Assembly: GCF_037076465.1 (NCBI RefSeq)
Contig: NZ_AP028908.1
Span: 2,852,001-2,916,000, forward strand
Origin: Pectobacterium araliae
GTDB lineage: Bacteria > Pseudomonadota > Gammaproteobacteria > Enterobacterales > Enterobacteriaceae
Direction of reading: 5' to 3'
DNA length: 64,000 nucleotides
Shown here: positions 1 through 8,363 of the stretch, one piece after another
Layout of the letters: each line of letters starts with the position of its first letter
Numbering within the stretch: the first letter of the stretch is position 1
Translations under genes and position numbers: made by a program
Notes under the pieces: generated by a model
The model's input: the letters and a program-made list of their open reading frames with translations, nothing else
Database searches by the model: none
What the model was told of the DNA's origin: nothing

Positions 1-105
1 GATTAGCCAGCGATATATGCCGCCTACAGATATCCATAGCCAGAATCAAGCTAAGGCGCAGCGGATAGATGTTTTATGTTATTTGGTCACTTAATGGAGG
101 AAAGT

Positions 106-1599
106 ATGTCCACAGCCCTAACCCCCCAAGAAAGCGCCCTGTTACCCAAAATCGAACGCTGGATTGCCGCACAGCGTGACTCGCTGATTGATGAGCTGGC
201 GACGTGGATTGCCATTCCCAGCGTGAGCCGCGCCGATCTCACTCAGCCGGGTGCGCCATTTGGTCCCGAATGCGCCCGTGTATTGGATACCGCGTTGGCA
301 TTAGCAGAGCAGGCTGGATTCCGTACCGAGCGCCATGCGGGCTACGCGGGTTCGGTGATTTACGGCGAGCACCGCGAGGATATCGGCCTGATTAGCCATC
401 TCGATGTTGTGCCTGCGGGTGAACACTGGACGTATCCGCCGTTTGCGCTGACGCGTCACGGTGATTTTCTGATCGGACGCGGCGTAGCTGACAACAAAGG
501 CCCCGCGATCCTCGACCTCTATCTGCTCAAGTTGATCCGCGCGCTGGATATTCCCCTGCATCAAAATCTGCGCATCGTGTATGGGCTGGCGGAAGAGACC
601 GACATGGCCGATCTCGCCTGGTTTGCCCAGCATGGGCCGGTGCCGCGTATTTCGCTGGTCACCGACGGGAAATTTCCGGTGAACTATGCGCAGAAAGGGC
701 AAATCTCGTTCCGGCTGCACATCGCCGACGCGGGCGTGCTGGCGAACCTGAGCGCAGGCAACGCGGCCAACAGTATTCCGGCTACTGCGCAGATCACGCT
801 CGCTGATGCGCCCCGCGATCTCAGCGTCGATGGGTTGCGTGGCTTGGGAGTCGGACGCCTCACGCTGATCCCTACCGAACAGGGGATTACGCTACAGGCG
901 CAGGGCATTGCTGGCCATGCCGCCTTCCCTGACGGCACGCTCAGCGCCGCCGTGGTGTTGCTGGATGCCCTACGCGAACTGGATCTGTTGCCAGAACGGG
1001 AACGCACGCTAGCCGCGCAGCTACAGCAGATTTTCGCTTCTCCCTATGGCGAGGATATTGGGTTGGCGCAGGAAGATGCGCCGTCGGGCAGGCTGACGCT
1101 GAACGCGGGTCTCTGGCAGTCGACCACGCCCGGTTCACTGACTCTTCTTGCCGACATTCGCTATCCGGTGACGCGGGAAGGAAATGCGATCGTCGCGGCA
1201 TTACGCGACCAGCTTGCCACGTTGACAAACGACATTACGCTGGTAGACGGCTGGCGTGATGTGCCACCGTTTTATCTGCCAGAAGAAGACAGCACGCGGC
1301 GGGTCTTGCAGCAGAGCTGGCACGATGTCACAGGTCGTGCAGACCCGGCCTATTCAATGGGGGGCGTAACGCATTCCAAAGTGCTGCCGCGTGCGATTAC
1401 GTTCGGCCCCGGCTACCTGCGTACCGAGGCCAATAGCCCAGACTTCCTACCCATCGGCCACGGCTTACCGCACGGCGCAGACGAAGCGATCCATCTGCCC
1501 TCGCTGCTGGCGGCACTGTCGGTCTATGTGATTGCGCTAATACGGCTGGATGCGGCGCTGCATACGCAGAATCAGGAGAATTCTTCCCATGTCGGTTGA
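106..1599 (+). CDS. M20 family metallopeptidase (dipeptidase-like)
   Basis: A 497-residue zinc-dependent peptidase or amidohydrolase of the M20 family, probably cytoplasmic because no signal peptide is visible. The metal-site motifs are present: HLDVVPAG near residue 98, GRGVADNKGP near 125, and the GLAEET stretch with the paired catalytic and metal glutamates near 160. The C-terminal MGGVTHSK segment fits the last metal ligand. I chose the start at 106 rather than 76 because a GGAGG ribosome site lies just upstream of it. The stop overlaps the next gene by 11 bases, so the two are probably co-transcribed. Substrate is not predictable; the neighbourhood suggests a modified amino acid or dipeptide. 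Confidence 0.85.
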   Translation: MSTALTPQESALLPKIERWIAAQRDSLIDELATWIAIPSVSRADLTQPGAPFGPECARVLDTALALAEQAGFRTERHAGYAGSVIYGEHREDIGLISHLDVVPAGEHWTYPPFALTRHGDFLIGRGVADNKGPAILDLYLLKLIRALDIPLHQNLRIVYGLAEETDMADLAWFAQHGPVPRISLVTDGKFPVNYAQKGQISFRLHIADAGVLANLSAGNAANSIPATAQITLADAPRDLSVDGLRGLGVGRLTLIPTEQGITLQAQGIAGHAAFPDGTLSAAVVLLDALRELDLLPERERTLAAQLQQIFASPYGEDIGLAQEDAPSGRLTLNAGLWQSTTPGSLTLLADIRYPVTREGNAIVAALRDQLATLTNDITLVDGWRDVPPFYLPEEDSTRRVLQQSWHDVTGRADPAYSMGGVTHSKVLPRAITFGPGYLRTEANSPDFLPIGHGLPHGADEAIHLPSLLAALSVYVIALIRLDAALHTQNQENSSHVG

Positions 1600-2323
1600 T
1601 GCCCACACCACCACGTTCGTGTTGATACACGGAGCCTGGCACGGCGGCTGGTGTTGGTCGCGCGTAACCGAGCGGCTTACCGCCGCAGGCTTTGCCTCTT
1701 CGGCATTGACGCTCACCGGACTGGCAGAACGCCGTGACGAGCTATCGCGCGGCATTAACCTGTCCACCCACATTCACGATATTACCGAGACGATCCGCCA
1801 ACAGGGCTGGCGCGATGTGACGTTGGTCGGCCACAGCTACGGCGGCTTTCCCGCTACGGCTGCCGCGTATCATTTGCCTGATGTCGTCAGCCACCTGATT
1901 CTGCTAGATGCGTTTTTACCCGCATCGGGCGAAAAGCTGCTGGATCACGCCCCCGATCTCATCACCGCCTACCAGACGCAGGCGGCGCGCGACCCCACGT
2001 GGCACATTCCCCCGCTTCCGTCGCTGCTGTTTGGCGTGAACGAAGCCGACCGTGAGTGGGTCGATTCCCGTCTGACGCCACAGCCGGTCAATACCTATTT
2101 TGAACCAATATCCTTACAGCCTGCCCCAGCGACGCTGAAAAAGACCTACATTCGCTGTACGCGCGCAGCGGGCAACTACCTCACCACCTCGCTTCAGCGT
2201 GCTCAGGCCGATCCAGCCTGGCGTTTTCTGACGCTCGACAGCGACCACGATGCGATGATCGATGCACCGGATGCGCTAACCGCTCTACTGACGTCAGCGT
2301 TGACAACCCGCACACCACTGTGA
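1589..2323 (+). CDS. Alpha/beta hydrolase (esterase-like)
   Basis: A 244-residue alpha/beta-hydrolase of the small esterase type related to plant methylesterases and EstC-like enzymes. The oxyanion region reads LIHGAWHGGW near the N terminus, the nucleophile elbow is GHSYGG, and the catalytic histidine sits in DSDHDAMID near the end. The start at 1589 follows an AGGAGAA ribosome site and overlaps the stop of the M20 gene, indicating translational coupling. No signal peptide is visible. Hydrolysis of an ester or amide linked to the substrate of the neighbouring peptidase is an inference from gene order only. Confidence 0.8.
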   Translation: MSVDAHTTTFVLIHGAWHGGWCWSRVTERLTAAGFASSALTLTGLAERRDELSRGINLSTHIHDITETIRQQGWRDVTLVGHSYGGFPATAAAYHLPDVVSHLILLDAFLPASGEKLLDHAPDLITAYQTQAARDPTWHIPPLPSLLFGVNEADREWVDSRLTPQPVNTYFEPISLQPAPATLKKTYIRCTRAAGNYLTTSLQRAQADPAWRFLTLDSDHDAMIDAPDALTALLTSALTTRTPL

Positions 2324-2364
2324 TTAGACTCAATGCTAAGCAGGCTAACTTAAGGAAAGCGTTG

Positions 2365-3546
2365 ATGAAAATTACTGATGTGCGCGTGATTCTCGCGAAT
2401 CGATATATGTTTGTTGAGGTCACCACCGACGAAGGGCTGACGGGCATTGGTGAATCCGGTGCCTGGGGCTTTCTCGATGCCTCCAAAGGTGCGGTAGAGG
2501 CATTGCGCACGTATTTAATTGGGCAAGATCCGCTGCGCATCGAACATCACTGGCAGTATATGTATCGCTGCTGGCATTTCCGTGGTGCCGCGATCATGGG
2601 TGCTATCAGCGCCATCGATATCGCCCTGTGGGACATCGCGGGCAAGTATTACGACACGCCGGTTTATAACCTGCTGGGCGGCCGTTGCCGCGACAAAGCG
2701 CGCGTTTATGCCCACGCGGGAGGACGAACCACAGAAGAGACCATCGCCAATCTGAAAAAAGCCAAAGCCGACGGCTTTACCGCAATTGGTCATCTCACAC
2801 CGTTTCTGGATGAGTCACGCGATACGCCTTATTTCACCACCCACGCCAAAGAGATCGGTGAAGCCATCGAACGCATCGGCCTCTATCGGGAAGCGGTCGG
2901 TAACGATGTCGACCTGTGTATTGAAGTCCATCGCCGCCTGAAACCTGCCGATGCCGTCGTGTTCGCCCGCGGCATTGAGCCGTTTTATCCCTACTTTATT
3001 GAAGACCCTATCGGCGCGGATAACTTCGATTCGATGGCGGAAGTCGCCGACAAAATCAATATTCCTATCGCCACCGGTGAACGCCTGAACAATCCGCAGG
3101 AGTTCGCGATGTTAATTCGTCGCAACGCGGTCGCCTATGTGCGTCCTGACGTCTGCATGTGCGGCGGGATTACCGGGGCGAAAAAAGTGGCCGCGCTGGC
3201 AGAAGCCAACGATTTGATGGTGGTGCCGCATAACCCGCTTAGTCCGGTTTCTACTGCCGCCTGTTTGCAAATCGCCGTCAGCATCCCGAATTTTGCCCTG
3301 TTGGAGTATCCGGGGGATGACCAACCCGCGCTGTCGGAAAAATTTGGTGCGACGGGCGTCGAGAACGGCGTGCGGAAAAAAGATGTGGTGAAGAACACCT
3401 TCAAATGCGTAGATGGATTTATGGAGATACCGACGCAGTCCGGTATCGGCATTGCGCTGGCGGACGATCTGGAGAACCGCTTCCCCTACCGCCGTCGCGG
3501 CCTGAAAACCCGACTGCACATCGACGGTTCCGTGGTCGATCAATAA
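2365..3546 (+). CDS. Mandelate racemase / muconate lactonizing enzyme family protein (sugar acid dehydratase-like)
   Basis: A 393-residue member of the enolase superfamily. The N-terminal capping domain is followed by a barrel whose three expected metal ligands are visible in order: E of CIEVHRR, E of FIEDPI and E of ATGER. The sequence most resembles the galactonate/mannonate dehydratase branch, so the likely reaction is proton abstraction and dehydration of a sugar acid or related carboxylate. The start at 2365 has an AGGAAAG ribosome site. It lies 41 bases after the hydrolase stop and probably belongs to the same rightward operon. The exact substrate cannot be assigned. Confidence 0.82.
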   Translation: MKITDVRVILANRYMFVEVTTDEGLTGIGESGAWGFLDASKGAVEALRTYLIGQDPLRIEHHWQYMYRCWHFRGAAIMGAISAIDIALWDIAGKYYDTPVYNLLGGRCRDKARVYAHAGGRTTEETIANLKKAKADGFTAIGHLTPFLDESRDTPYFTTHAKEIGEAIERIGLYREAVGNDVDLCIEVHRRLKPADAVVFARGIEPFYPYFIEDPIGADNFDSMAEVADKINIPIATGERLNNPQEFAMLIRRNAVAYVRPDVCMCGGITGAKKVAALAEANDLMVVPHNPLSPVSTAACLQIAVSIPNFALLEYPGDDQPALSEKFGATGVENGVRKKDVVKNTFKCVDGFMEIPTQSGIGIALADDLENRFPYRRRGLKTRLHIDGSVVDQ

Positions 3547-3598
3547 GGCGTAGCCTGACTGAACCGCCTCTCAATAATATAAGCGGTAGTGGACGAGA

Positions 3599-3629
3599 AA
3601 CACGGTGCCGGGACACCTCACACCGTGTT
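3599..3629. terminator. Hairpin between convergent genes
   Basis: Perfect 9-bp arms AACACGGTG and CACCGTGTT enclose a 13-base loop between two convergent transcription units. Neither side has a strong T tract, so it is a candidate bidirectional terminator or RNA-stabilising hairpin rather than a certain terminator. Confidence 0.4.
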
Positions 3630-3672
3630 CACATATGAGCGTTAAGCATTACCTTACTTTTTTGCGGGGCGA

Positions 3673-4344
3673 TTAGCGCCGATGCGTCAGTGAACGGATC
3701 ACGCGGTCGCCGAGAGATTGGACGCCCTGAACCAGCAGTACCAGAATCACCACCGTACCCACCATCACCTGATCGTTAAAACGCTGGTAGCCATAGCGGA
3801 TCGCCAGATCGCCCAACCCACCGCCCCCAATTACTCCCGCCATTGAGGAAAACCCTATCAGCATCACCACAGTCAGCGTGATACCTGCCAGCAGAGTGGG
3901 TAACGCCTCCGGCAACAGCACTTTACTGATCACATGCCATACCGAGCCGCCCATTGAAAGGATGGCTTCAACCCGACCCCGATCGACCTCATCCAATGCA
4001 TTTTCCACCACGCGGGCGAAAAACGGGAATGCTCCAACGGTAATCGGCACCACCGCTGCCGTGCTGCCTAGCGTGGTTCCCACAATCAGGCGGGTCAACG
4101 GGATCATGGCGATCAACAGCACCACAAACGGCAGTGAACGTCCCACGTTGATAATACCACCGAGAATGGCATTGAAACGCGGCAAAGGCAGCACGCCGTC
4201 TCGGCGGCTGATAAACAGCAGAACACCAATAGGTAACCCGATAATCACGGTAAACAACGTCGCCAGCCCGACCATATAGAGCGTTTCCTGCGTGGCATTG
4301 AACATCATTGGCCAAAAATCTTCCCAGCTCAGGCGACTTTGCAT
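3673..4344 (-). CDS. MetI-like ABC transporter permease
   Basis: A 223-residue inner-membrane permease of the methionine-uptake (MetI) type. Several hydrophobic segments are visible, including an N-terminal one near residues 20-45 and one rich in [20 protein letters not shown] near 160. That segment is typical of MetI and precedes the loop contacting the ATPase. The start overlaps the end of the ATPase gene by 16 bases, so translation is coupled. With the ATPase and binding protein it forms a complete importer. Whether it carries methionine or another sulfur compound is not clear, because the ATPase lacks the usual methionine-sensing domain. Confidence 0.85.
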   Translation of the reverse strand: MQSRLSWEDFWPMMFNATQETLYMVGLATLFTVIIGLPIGVLLFISRRDGVLPLPRFNAILGGIINVGRSLPFVVLLIAMIPLTRLIVGTTLGSTAAVVPITVGAFPFFARVVENALDEVDRGRVEAILSMGGSVWHVISKVLLPEALPTLLAGITLTVVMLIGFSSMAGVIGGGGLGDLAIRYGYQRFNDQVMVGTVVILVLLVQGVQSLGDRVIRSLTHRR

Positions 4345-5123
4345 AAATGCCCCTCTTCCGTCACACCGTGGCGGCGTAAAAAATCCTGTTCAGCGCCATA
4401 ATCCGGCAAAAGTGCCTGACGCAGGCGCGAAGTGGGTTCCGATAACAGCGTCCGCAACGACCCGCTTTCCACTACCGTTCCCTGTTCCAGCAATGCGGCG
4501 TGATCGCAGATGGCTTTGACCACAGCCAGCTCGTGCGTGATCAACACGATAGTCAGCCCCAGTTGGCGATTGATCTCCGCCAACAGCGCCAATACCGACG
4601 TCGTCGTTTCTGGATCAAGCGCACTGGTGGCTTCATCACACAAGAGATAATCAGGCCGGGCAGCCAGCGCCCGCGCAATGCCAACGCGCTGTTTTTGTCC
4701 ACCGGAAAGCTGGGAGGGAAACGCACGCGCCTTGTCGCTCAGCCCCACCAGCGCCAGCAGCTCGGCCACCCTGGTAGCCCGCTCACGCTTGGCTACCCCG
4801 GCAATTTCCAACGGCACGGCAATGTTATCTTCAACATTACGTGCATGCAGCAGATTGAAATGCTGAAAAATCATCCCAGTCCGCTGCCGATGCTGTCGCA
4901 ACGCCTGCTGCGACAGCATGGTAATGTCCTGATCGTCCATCAGAATACGACCCGATGTGGGCCGTTCCAGCAGGTTCAGACAGCGAATGAGCGTACTTTT
5001 CCCTGCACCGCTACGGCCCAGGATGCCGTATATCGCGCCGTCAGGCACCGTGAGCGTGACATTCTCCAATGCCGGGCGAGGCGTATCAGGATAGTGCTTT
5101 CCCAATCGTTCAATGCTGATCAT
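4329..5123 (-). CDS. MetN-like ABC transporter ATPase without NIL domain
   Basis: A 264-residue ATPase of the methionine/phosphonate-type importer family. Walker A is GRSGAGKST near residue 37, the signature is LSGGQKQR, Walker B is [12 protein letters not shown], and the switch histidine follows in LITHELA. E. coli MetN has about 343 residues because of a C-terminal ACT-like NIL domain that binds methionine and inhibits transport. This protein stops soon after the ATPase core and so lacks that domain. It may therefore be free of methionine inhibition or serve another substrate. It lies between the binding protein and permease genes in one operon. Confidence 0.85.
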   Translation of the reverse strand: MISIERLGKHYPDTPRPALENVTLTVPDGAIYGILGRSGAGKSTLIRCLNLLERPTSGRILMDDQDITMLSQQALRQHRQRTGMIFQHFNLLHARNVEDNIAVPLEIAGVAKRERATRVAELLALVGLSDKARAFPSQLSGGQKQRVGIARALAARPDYLLCDEATSALDPETTTSVLALLAEINRQLGLTIVLITHELAVVKAICDHAALLEQGTVVESGSLRTLLSEPTSRLRQALLPDYGAEQDFLRRHGVTEEGHLCKVA

Positions 5124-5139
5124 GCTTGCTGCCCCGCAC

Positions 5140-5946
5140 TTATTTTCCAGCCACCGGAATCACCGAGCCCTTATAGCGCGCACTAATGAAATCCGCGATC
5201 GCTTTGGATTCCAGATCGTTCGCCAGTTGTTTGATTCGGGGATCGTCCTTCAACGCTGGCGTCGTCACCAGAATATTGGCATACGGATTATTGCTGGCGC
5301 TTTCCAGCCCCAGCGCATCACGGGAAGGAACCAGTCCGGCCTCCAGTGCATAGTTACCGTTAATGACAGCCAGATCGACATCTTCCAGCGAGCGGGGGAT
5401 TTGCGGCGATTCGATTTCCCTGATCTTCAGATTCTTCGGATTATTGGCGATATCCTTTGGCGTCGCCTGAGCGGTTGCCGGATCGTTGTAGCCAGTCTTC
5501 AGCGTGATCAACCCCTGACTTTGCAACAGGTACAGTGCGCGGCTCAGGTTGGTGACATTGTTTGGCACCGCCACCGTCGCATTGTTCTTCACCTCACTCA
5601 GCGATTTATATTTCTTTGAGTAAATCCCCAACGGCTCAATATGCACCGTCGCCGCGACGACAAATGTCTTGCCCAGTGCTTTTTCCTGATCGCGCAGATA
5701 CGGCACATGCTGGAAATAATTAGCATCTACATCACCGTGAGCCAGCAGTTCGTTGGCATTGACGCCGCTGGACAGTTCCACCACTTTCAACTTGAGTTCT
5801 GGATCAATCTTTTGCACCTGCGCCAAAATTTCCGCGTGCGGAACCGCATCTGCCGCCACCCGCAAGACCTCAGCCGCCTGCGCCGAGAGAGCCAGACCAA
5901 CCGACAGCGCCACACCAGCCAGAGAGAACAGGACGTGCTTTTTCAT
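5140..5946 (-). CDS. MetQ/NlpA-family periplasmic binding protein
   Basis: A 268-residue substrate-binding protein of the NlpA/MetQ family. The N terminus is a clear Sec signal (MKKH followed by a hydrophobic core and AQA), but no lipobox cysteine is present, so it is probably a soluble periplasmic protein rather than a lipoprotein like E. coli MetQ. The mature protein begins near [10 protein letters not shown]. An AAGGAATAACACG ribosome region precedes the ATG. It follows the dioxygenase gene in the operon and delivers substrate to the MetI/MetN-like pair downstream. Ligand is unproven: methionine, a methionine derivative or another organosulfur compound. Confidence 0.83.
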   Translation of the reverse strand: MKKHVLFSLAGVALSVGLALSAQAAEVLRVAADAVPHAEILAQVQKIDPELKLKVVELSSGVNANELLAHGDVDANYFQHVPYLRDQEKALGKTFVVAATVHIEPLGIYSKKYKSLSEVKNNATVAVPNNVTNLSRALYLLQSQGLITLKTGYNDPATAQATPKDIANNPKNLKIREIESPQIPRSLEDVDLAVINGNYALEAGLVPSRDALGLESASNNPYANILVTTPALKDDPRIKQLANDLESKAIADFISARYKGSVIPVAGK

Positions 5947-5967
5947 CGTGTTATTCCTTATTGTATT

Positions 5968-7032
5968 TTAGAGAGTCACCGCTGACTGAGTTTGTTGCGT
6001 GCGCAATGCCTCTTGCGCCGCTAAAACATCGGCGTAATGGCGTTGAGCAACATCAGGGTGTGAGCGCAACCGCCCTTTGAGATAGTTCCAGCCCACGTCA
6101 CGCAGCAGCGGATTATGGGGATCGCTGGCAGGTCCTCTCGCCTGGCTGGCGAGATGCTCGGGAAGTTGATAAACCGGAACCACGGCATCCAACTGTGCGC
6201 CGAGGAAAAAGGCAATCGACAAGCGTTCTTTTCCAACGGGGGGAGACACAACCCGGTGCACCGTGGCACGCAGGTAACCATTGGTTGCCAGCTCAAGCAG
6301 TTCACCGATATTAACGACAAACGAACCCGCCAGCGGCTGTGCATCAATCCAGCGTTCAGGTTCGATTTCCACCTGCAAGCCTTGCTGATTGTCCTGAAGC
6401 AGGAAACTAAGAAACCCTGAGTCTTTGTGCGCCCCTACTCCCTGCTGGCTTCCACCTTCCGTCTGGGAGGGATAACGAATCAGCTTGATGTGTTCGTTGG
6501 GTTTTCTGCCGTAAAGCGCATCAAACGCGGTAAGCGGTAGTTCTAGCGCTTCGGCGAAAGCACGCAGTAGGCGCAACGACATATTCGTCATTTCTCGCTG
6601 CCAGTGTAGAAGCGTCGCTTCCAGTTCGGGTAACGCGGTTGGCCAGAGATTTGGCCCCTGCAATCGCCGCCAGCCGGGGTCGGTCGGAGAGACATCAAGC
6701 GCAGGGCGCTCCGCGCCAATATCAAACTGTTCGCGCCAGTCGGGCTGGTTACGTGTTAGTTCCGAGCCTGCGCGGTTATAGCCGCGAAAATGAGGGGAGT
6801 GGATCATGCCAACGCGCTGTTTTTCCGTTTCTGGCAGCGCAAAGAAATCACGCGATAAGTCCTGAACTCGTTGTTGCAGGGCGCTGTCAATACCGTGGTG
6901 GACAAGATAGAAAAACCCGACATCGCGGGCGGCACGGTTTAGTTTGGTTAAAAACACCGCACGTTGTTCGGCATTACCGTCAAGCTGTGATAAATCCAGA
7001 ACGGGGAGAGACTGTATACTGATGGTACTCAT
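5968..7032 (-). CDS. 2-oxoglutarate / Fe(II)-dependent dioxygenase (isopenicillin N synthase-like)
   Basis: A 354-residue non-heme iron oxygenase of the isopenicillin N synthase-like family. The N-terminal DIOX_N-type region is followed by the catalytic barrel with the iron-binding HKD motif (GVGAHKDSG) and the distal histidine in ATVHRVV. The RLSIAFF motif supplies the arginine and serine that bind 2-oxoglutarate. It is the first full gene of the leftward operon with the MetQIN-like transporter, which suggests it oxidises the imported compound in the cytoplasm. Its ribosome site (GGAG) lies inside an upstream ORF that overlaps its start, suggesting translational control. Confidence 0.83.
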   Translation of the reverse strand: MSTISIQSLPVLDLSQLDGNAEQRAVFLTKLNRAARDVGFFYLVHHGIDSALQQRVQDLSRDFFALPETEKQRVGMIHSPHFRGYNRAGSELTRNQPDWREQFDIGAERPALDVSPTDPGWRRLQGPNLWPTALPELEATLLHWQREMTNMSLRLLRAFAEALELPLTAFDALYGRKPNEHIKLIRYPSQTEGGSQQGVGAHKDSGFLSFLLQDNQQGLQVEIEPERWIDAQPLAGSFVVNIGELLELATNGYLRATVHRVVSPPVGKERLSIAFFLGAQLDAVVPVYQLPEHLASQARGPASDPHNPLLRDVGWNYLKGRLRSHPDVAQRHYADVLAAQEALRTQQTQSAVTL

Positions 7033-7111
7033 AGCGGACTCCGTTAATTACCCAAAAAGATTCGATAAAATAAGACAGAGAGTCACGGCAACAAGAATAA
7101 TCAGACATCAT
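6980..7111 (-). CDS. Candidate Cys-containing upstream ORF / leader peptide
   Basis: A 43-codon frame begins with tandem ATG codons behind a good CGAGGA ribosome site (minus strand, about 7115-7120) and starts MMSDYSCCRD. It has two adjacent cysteine codons at positions 7-8. It runs past the dioxygenase start at 7032 and ends about 53 bases inside that gene in another frame. Leader peptides with consecutive Cys codons that sense charged tRNA-Cys are known upstream of sulfur-assimilation genes in several bacteria. Here the operon carries a MetQIN-like transporter, so cysteine-dependent control of the dioxygenase operon is a reasonable inference. Translation is unproven. Confidence 0.4.
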   Translation of the reverse strand: MMSDYSCCRDSLSYFIESFWVINGVRYEYHQYTVSPRSGFITA

Positions 7112-7488
7112 GAATCCTCGATAAATAAAGCACGCTATAAAAAACTGACCTTTCCTTTTCTGCATTAATCCTGATTTGCGCAAATCGGTAAACTGCCAAT
7201 TATTAAAAAGCATAGCGAAAAGATTGCTATGCCCTGTGCCGTGCAAAAAGTACAGAAAATAGCGGAACAACCCATCGACTAAACAACTAGAGAAACGGAA
7301 CAACCCCATACAAGACGCCCCTGTGCGACAACAGGCGGCGCGATAACATCCTCTCCTACCCAGCCAATACTTATATTTATCTGGAATGAGATAAGCCGAA
7401 AAAGACTAATTTAGCTATAAGTATTTCGCTACTCTGCATGAGCGAAATATATCGCCTCGATTAAAATTCACTCATCAGGGTAATGATT
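7112..7488. promoter_or_regulatory. Divergent control region between the dioxygenase operon and the amino-acid binding protein
   Basis: About 380 bases hold the leader of the leftward operon and the promoter of the rightward binding-protein gene. No convincing gene is present apart from the short upstream ORF ending this side of 7111. The stretch contains a paired direct repeat (annotated separately) and an imperfect hairpin at about 7315-7341 with arms CGCCCCTGT and ACAGGCGGCG. No confident sigma-70 promoter could be picked by eye. Confidence 0.45.
7263..7306. promoter_or_regulatory. Direct repeat pair, candidate regulator site
   Basis: The 11-mer CGGAACAACCC occurs at 7263-7273 and again at 7296-7306, a centre-to-centre distance of 33 bases, about three helical turns. 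Such phasing in a divergent promoter region suggests two half-sites for a dimeric or tetrameric regulator, possibly a LysR-type one. The regulator is not identifiable. Confidence 0.35.
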
Positions 7489-8322
7489 ATGAAACGTTCT
7501 CTTCACCAGGTATTCATGGCGATGACGCTGGTTAGCGCCGCCTTTTTCAGTCAGGCTGCGGAAACACAGCCCTCAACGTGGCAACACATCAAACAAACCG
7601 GAGAATTACGCATCGGCGTGGCACAGGGTGAGCCGTGGTATTTTAAAAATCCGTCGACCGGAGAATGGGACGGCATCGGCTATAACATCGGCAAAGAGTT
7701 AGCCAACGATCTTGGCGTGAAATTGGTGACGGTAGAAACCACCTGGGGTAACGCGATTGCTGCCTTACAAACGGGCCAGATCGATACCATGCTGGTGCTC
7801 GATCCAACGGAAGAGCGGAAGAAAGCGGTCGATTTTCCTGAGCAGCCTTTCTTTTGGTATGCACAAGGCGTGTTGATTCGCGACGGCATTGCCGTCACCA
7901 ACTGGGACGACCTCAATCGTGAAGATGTTAAGATTGGCGTTACATTGGGTTCCAGCCCAGACCTGATTCTGACCAAACGTCTGCCCAAGGCACAGTTGGT
8001 ACGTTTCCCGAATATGGATGAAGGCGTCGCCGCGTTTTATGCCGGTCGCGTCGATGCGCTATCTTACTTCCATCCCGCTCTGGCGCTGCAACAGGCTAAA
8101 GTCGGCAAAGGCAATTTGGTTCTGCCAAAGCCGATTATTGAGGTCAGCACCAGCGGAGCCATCCGTAAAGAAACCGACCAGACCTTCCATAATTTCCTGA
8201 ATGACGAATTTGCCAAATTGTATAAATCCGGTAAGACGCAGCACTACTATGAGCAGGCGCTCAAACTGCGCGGCGTGGACGTCAGCAAAGTGCCATCGGT
8301 CATTAAAGAAGACTGGAAATAA
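7489..8322 (+). CDS. Amino-acid ABC transporter substrate-binding protein (family 3)
   Basis: A 277-residue periplasmic binding protein of the solute-binding family 3 type. It has an N-terminal signal peptide ending near SQAAE, then GELRIGVAQGEPW at the start of the first lobe and DTMLVLDPTEERKKAVDF, which matches the family signature region. Of two in-frame ATGs, 7489 is better spaced from the CAGGG ribosome site than 7483. The permease and ATPase genes for this class lie at 9918-12105, separated by one opposing gene, and probably work with it. The link to transsulfuration genes makes a sulfur amino acid such as cystine plausible but unproven. Confidence 0.82.
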   Translation: MKRSLHQVFMAMTLVSAAFFSQAAETQPSTWQHIKQTGELRIGVAQGEPWYFKNPSTGEWDGIGYNIGKELANDLGVKLVTVETTWGNAIAALQTGQIDTMLVLDPTEERKKAVDFPEQPFFWYAQGVLIRDGIAVTNWDDLNREDVKIGVTLGSSPDLILTKRLPKAQLVRFPNMDEGVAAFYAGRVDALSYFHPALALQQAKVGKGNLVLPKPIIEVSTSGAIRKETDQTFHNFLNDEFAKLYKSGKTQHYYEQALKLRGVDVSKVPSVIKEDWK

Positions 8323-8343
8323 TTGGCATCAGACAACAGAACG

Positions 8344-8363
8344 GTCCTGAACGGATTCAGGAC
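8344..8363. terminator. Hairpin at a convergent gene junction
   Basis: GTCCTGAA and TTCAGGAC form perfect 8-bp arms around a CGGA loop between the binding-protein gene and the opposing MmgE/PrpD gene, overlapping the last codons of the latter. There is no T tract, so termination is only suggested. Confidence 0.3.

Noticed and set aside
3599..3629. Convergent hairpin as an insertion-sequence end
   Set aside because: No matching inverted end, target-site duplication or transposase nearby; treated as a gene-end hairpin.
7112..7309. Upstream extension of the Cys-containing leader frame to a 109-codon gene
   Set aside because: Only the part after the tandem ATG at 7111 has a ribosome site; the longer version shows no gene-like features and covers the likely control region.
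5947..7488. SAM or other methionine-related riboswitch before the MetQIN-like operon
   Set aside because: No recognisable riboswitch core was seen, and the space before the dioxygenase start is occupied by a short ORF with a ribosome site.
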